From NCBI GenBank assembly GCA_013339765.2, contig JABSTR010001154.1, positions 1,116,001 to 1,180,000 of the forward strand: a stretch of DNA of 64,000 nt, read 5' to 3'. Each line of letters begins with the position of its first letter. The first letter of the stretch is position 1. A program made the position numbers and the translations under genes. The notes beneath the pieces are model-generated. The model searched no databases and was not told the origin of the DNA. It saw only the letters and a list, made by a program, of their open reading frames with translations. This document shows, one piece after another, positions 62,759 to 64,000 of this stretch. Source of the stretch: Haemaphysalis longicornis. Taxonomy: Eukaryota; Arthropoda; Arachnida; Ixodida; Ixodidae.

Positions 62759-64000
62759 GTGCATGCCGACTACTCGCTTCTCCTCAGCTGCTTTGCCCAC
62801 TAGAGGCCACCCCTGCCACCCCTCCTCCCCGCCACCGCTGCTGCCGCTGCCACTTTGCAGGTCACTTCGCAGCACCTTGCTCCTAACTCGCTCGTGCATG
62901 CCGGGGAGGTGCCTCAGGGCTTGGTTGTTGCCACGCCTTTCTTGATTCGTTCTGGCATAGCCGTGTTTGCTTGTTGGGCACTCTCAAAATTTCGCCCCAG
63001 TACTTGCAGTGTCCTGTCAAGTGCAGTGCACCAACGCAGCCGACGCAGTAGCTTCATCGGCAGCGTGGTGCAGCTTAATTTGTGTGCTGGTTTGTGTCAC
63101 TCATGGGGGAAAGCCTTAGTGCATATTCTCGAGCTTGAAAGATGTGGCCACACTAAATGCTTTTCGTAGATTCCATGGCACTATTTGAGCCTTTTCTGTT
63201 CTAGTTTTAACCCCTTTCGTGGTTATTATTGTCTTTGTTTTCTTGTTGAAGTACATACTTTTAAGAGATATACGTGATTGCAGTCTGTTAAATGCCACCC
63301 TGAGTACTTGCTGGTTGGAACATTTGGAGGAAAAAAAAATTAAGAAAGATAAAAACTACTGTGTATAACTTAGACCAGGGAATTGGGTTCTTAGGAACTG
63401 GGTTCTTTAGTTGCCTCCCTCCTGTTCTACCTTTTTTTCAGTGGCTTTTTTTATGCAGTTAGAGGAGAATGCTGAATGTTAAATTCGGGAAACTCTGCAC
63501 AAAATTTCAGTGCAACTGGCCCTAAGCGAGGCATCTTAGTGGTGGCTTAGAGGGTTCTTTTGCGTCAGCATGCCCGGGAGCCTCTCATCTAAACTACTGA
63601 CCTATTGTTACAGGTTAAGCTGGATCTGTTGAATCAACCTTGGCTAATTCAGTTTTTTCGCTTGGTTTGATGATACTTAGAGCTCCCCTTAGGGTAATAA
63701 GTCTATGTGCTTCTGCTTCGGTTAATTCCATGGGCCACTTAATTCAGCCAAAATGAGTGGCCCAACCATGGTGGGATGGTTGGAAATTTCTATCAACAGC
63801 GACGCACTTGAACTTGACAACTGTTGACTGCGGTGGCCAGTGCACCCGAAAAGAAGCAAAAAAAGTTAGTACAGGCTCATGAAAACACCTGAATTCTAGT
63901 TTTTATAAAGACAGAGGAAAACCTGGTTGATTCCTCCGGCATAGGAATCGGTAAAACACGCAAGTGAAATGTGCTGTGAAATCTGCAGCTGAGCATGATT
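62759..64000 (+). other. Intron after PPP1R21 exon 21, to the window end
   Basis: 1.24 kb starting with donor GTGCAT. The final coding exon of PPP1R21 and its 3' UTR were not found with confidence; they may lie beyond base 64000. Confidence 0.6.

Noticed and set aside
62862..62960. Alternative last exon starting VTSQHLAPN
   Set aside because: Good acceptor but no similarity to the basic tail of PPP1R21 and no early stop.
63841..63882. Possible last exon of PPP1R21 (CTRKEAKKVSTGS, stop)
   Set aside because: Phase 0, AG acceptor and Lys-rich content fit loosely, but there is no good pyrimidine tract and no convincing match to the family C-terminus.

Overview
This is a piece of an animal nuclear genome, most likely from a hard tick (Ixodidae). 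The evidence for a tick is several copies of a tRNA-derived SINE that looks like the tick element Ruka, a decayed Penelope-like element of the kind I know from tick genomes, and long repeat-filled introns in two conserved animal genes. Species cannot be read from the sequence. There is no sign of bacterial genes, operons or CRISPR.

Two protein-coding genes lie head to head around a CpG-rich centre (about 36.9-39.6 kb). On the minus strand, from 37693 down to base 1, is a novel-type protein kinase C of the epsilon class (Drosophila Pkc98E type). I could join eleven coding exons with consistent splice sites and phases. They give about 506 residues: an N-terminal C2 domain, a pseudosubstrate, two C1 zinc domains, a hinge and the start of the kinase domain. 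The rest of the kinase lies beyond base 1. On the plus strand, from 39457 to at least 62758, is PPP1R21, a coiled-coil endosomal protein of the FERRY complex. Twenty-one exons give 764 residues. The last short exon was not placed with confidence.

The two genes are not known to act in one pathway. PKC epsilon is a diacylglycerol-activated Ser/Thr kinase at membranes. PPP1R21 works on early endosomes with Rab5 and mRNA. Their start codons are 1.76 kb apart, so they may share a bidirectional promoter region, which holds a perfect CRE palindrome.

The introns are the repeat-bearing part. They hold five copies of one TTAA-flanked inverted-repeat family, several other TTAA- or TA-flanked elements, nested insertions, Ruka-like SINEs, a Penelope-like endonuclease remnant between 280-bp inverted repeats, a Tigger-type transposase remnant and an LTR with a primer-binding site. 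The splicing signals also contain oddities: a 35-nt intron, a 32-nt exon with a GC donor followed by a TTTC repeat, and a second GC donor. I did not find a clearly new biological system; the most testable unusual points are these splice features and the nested repeats.
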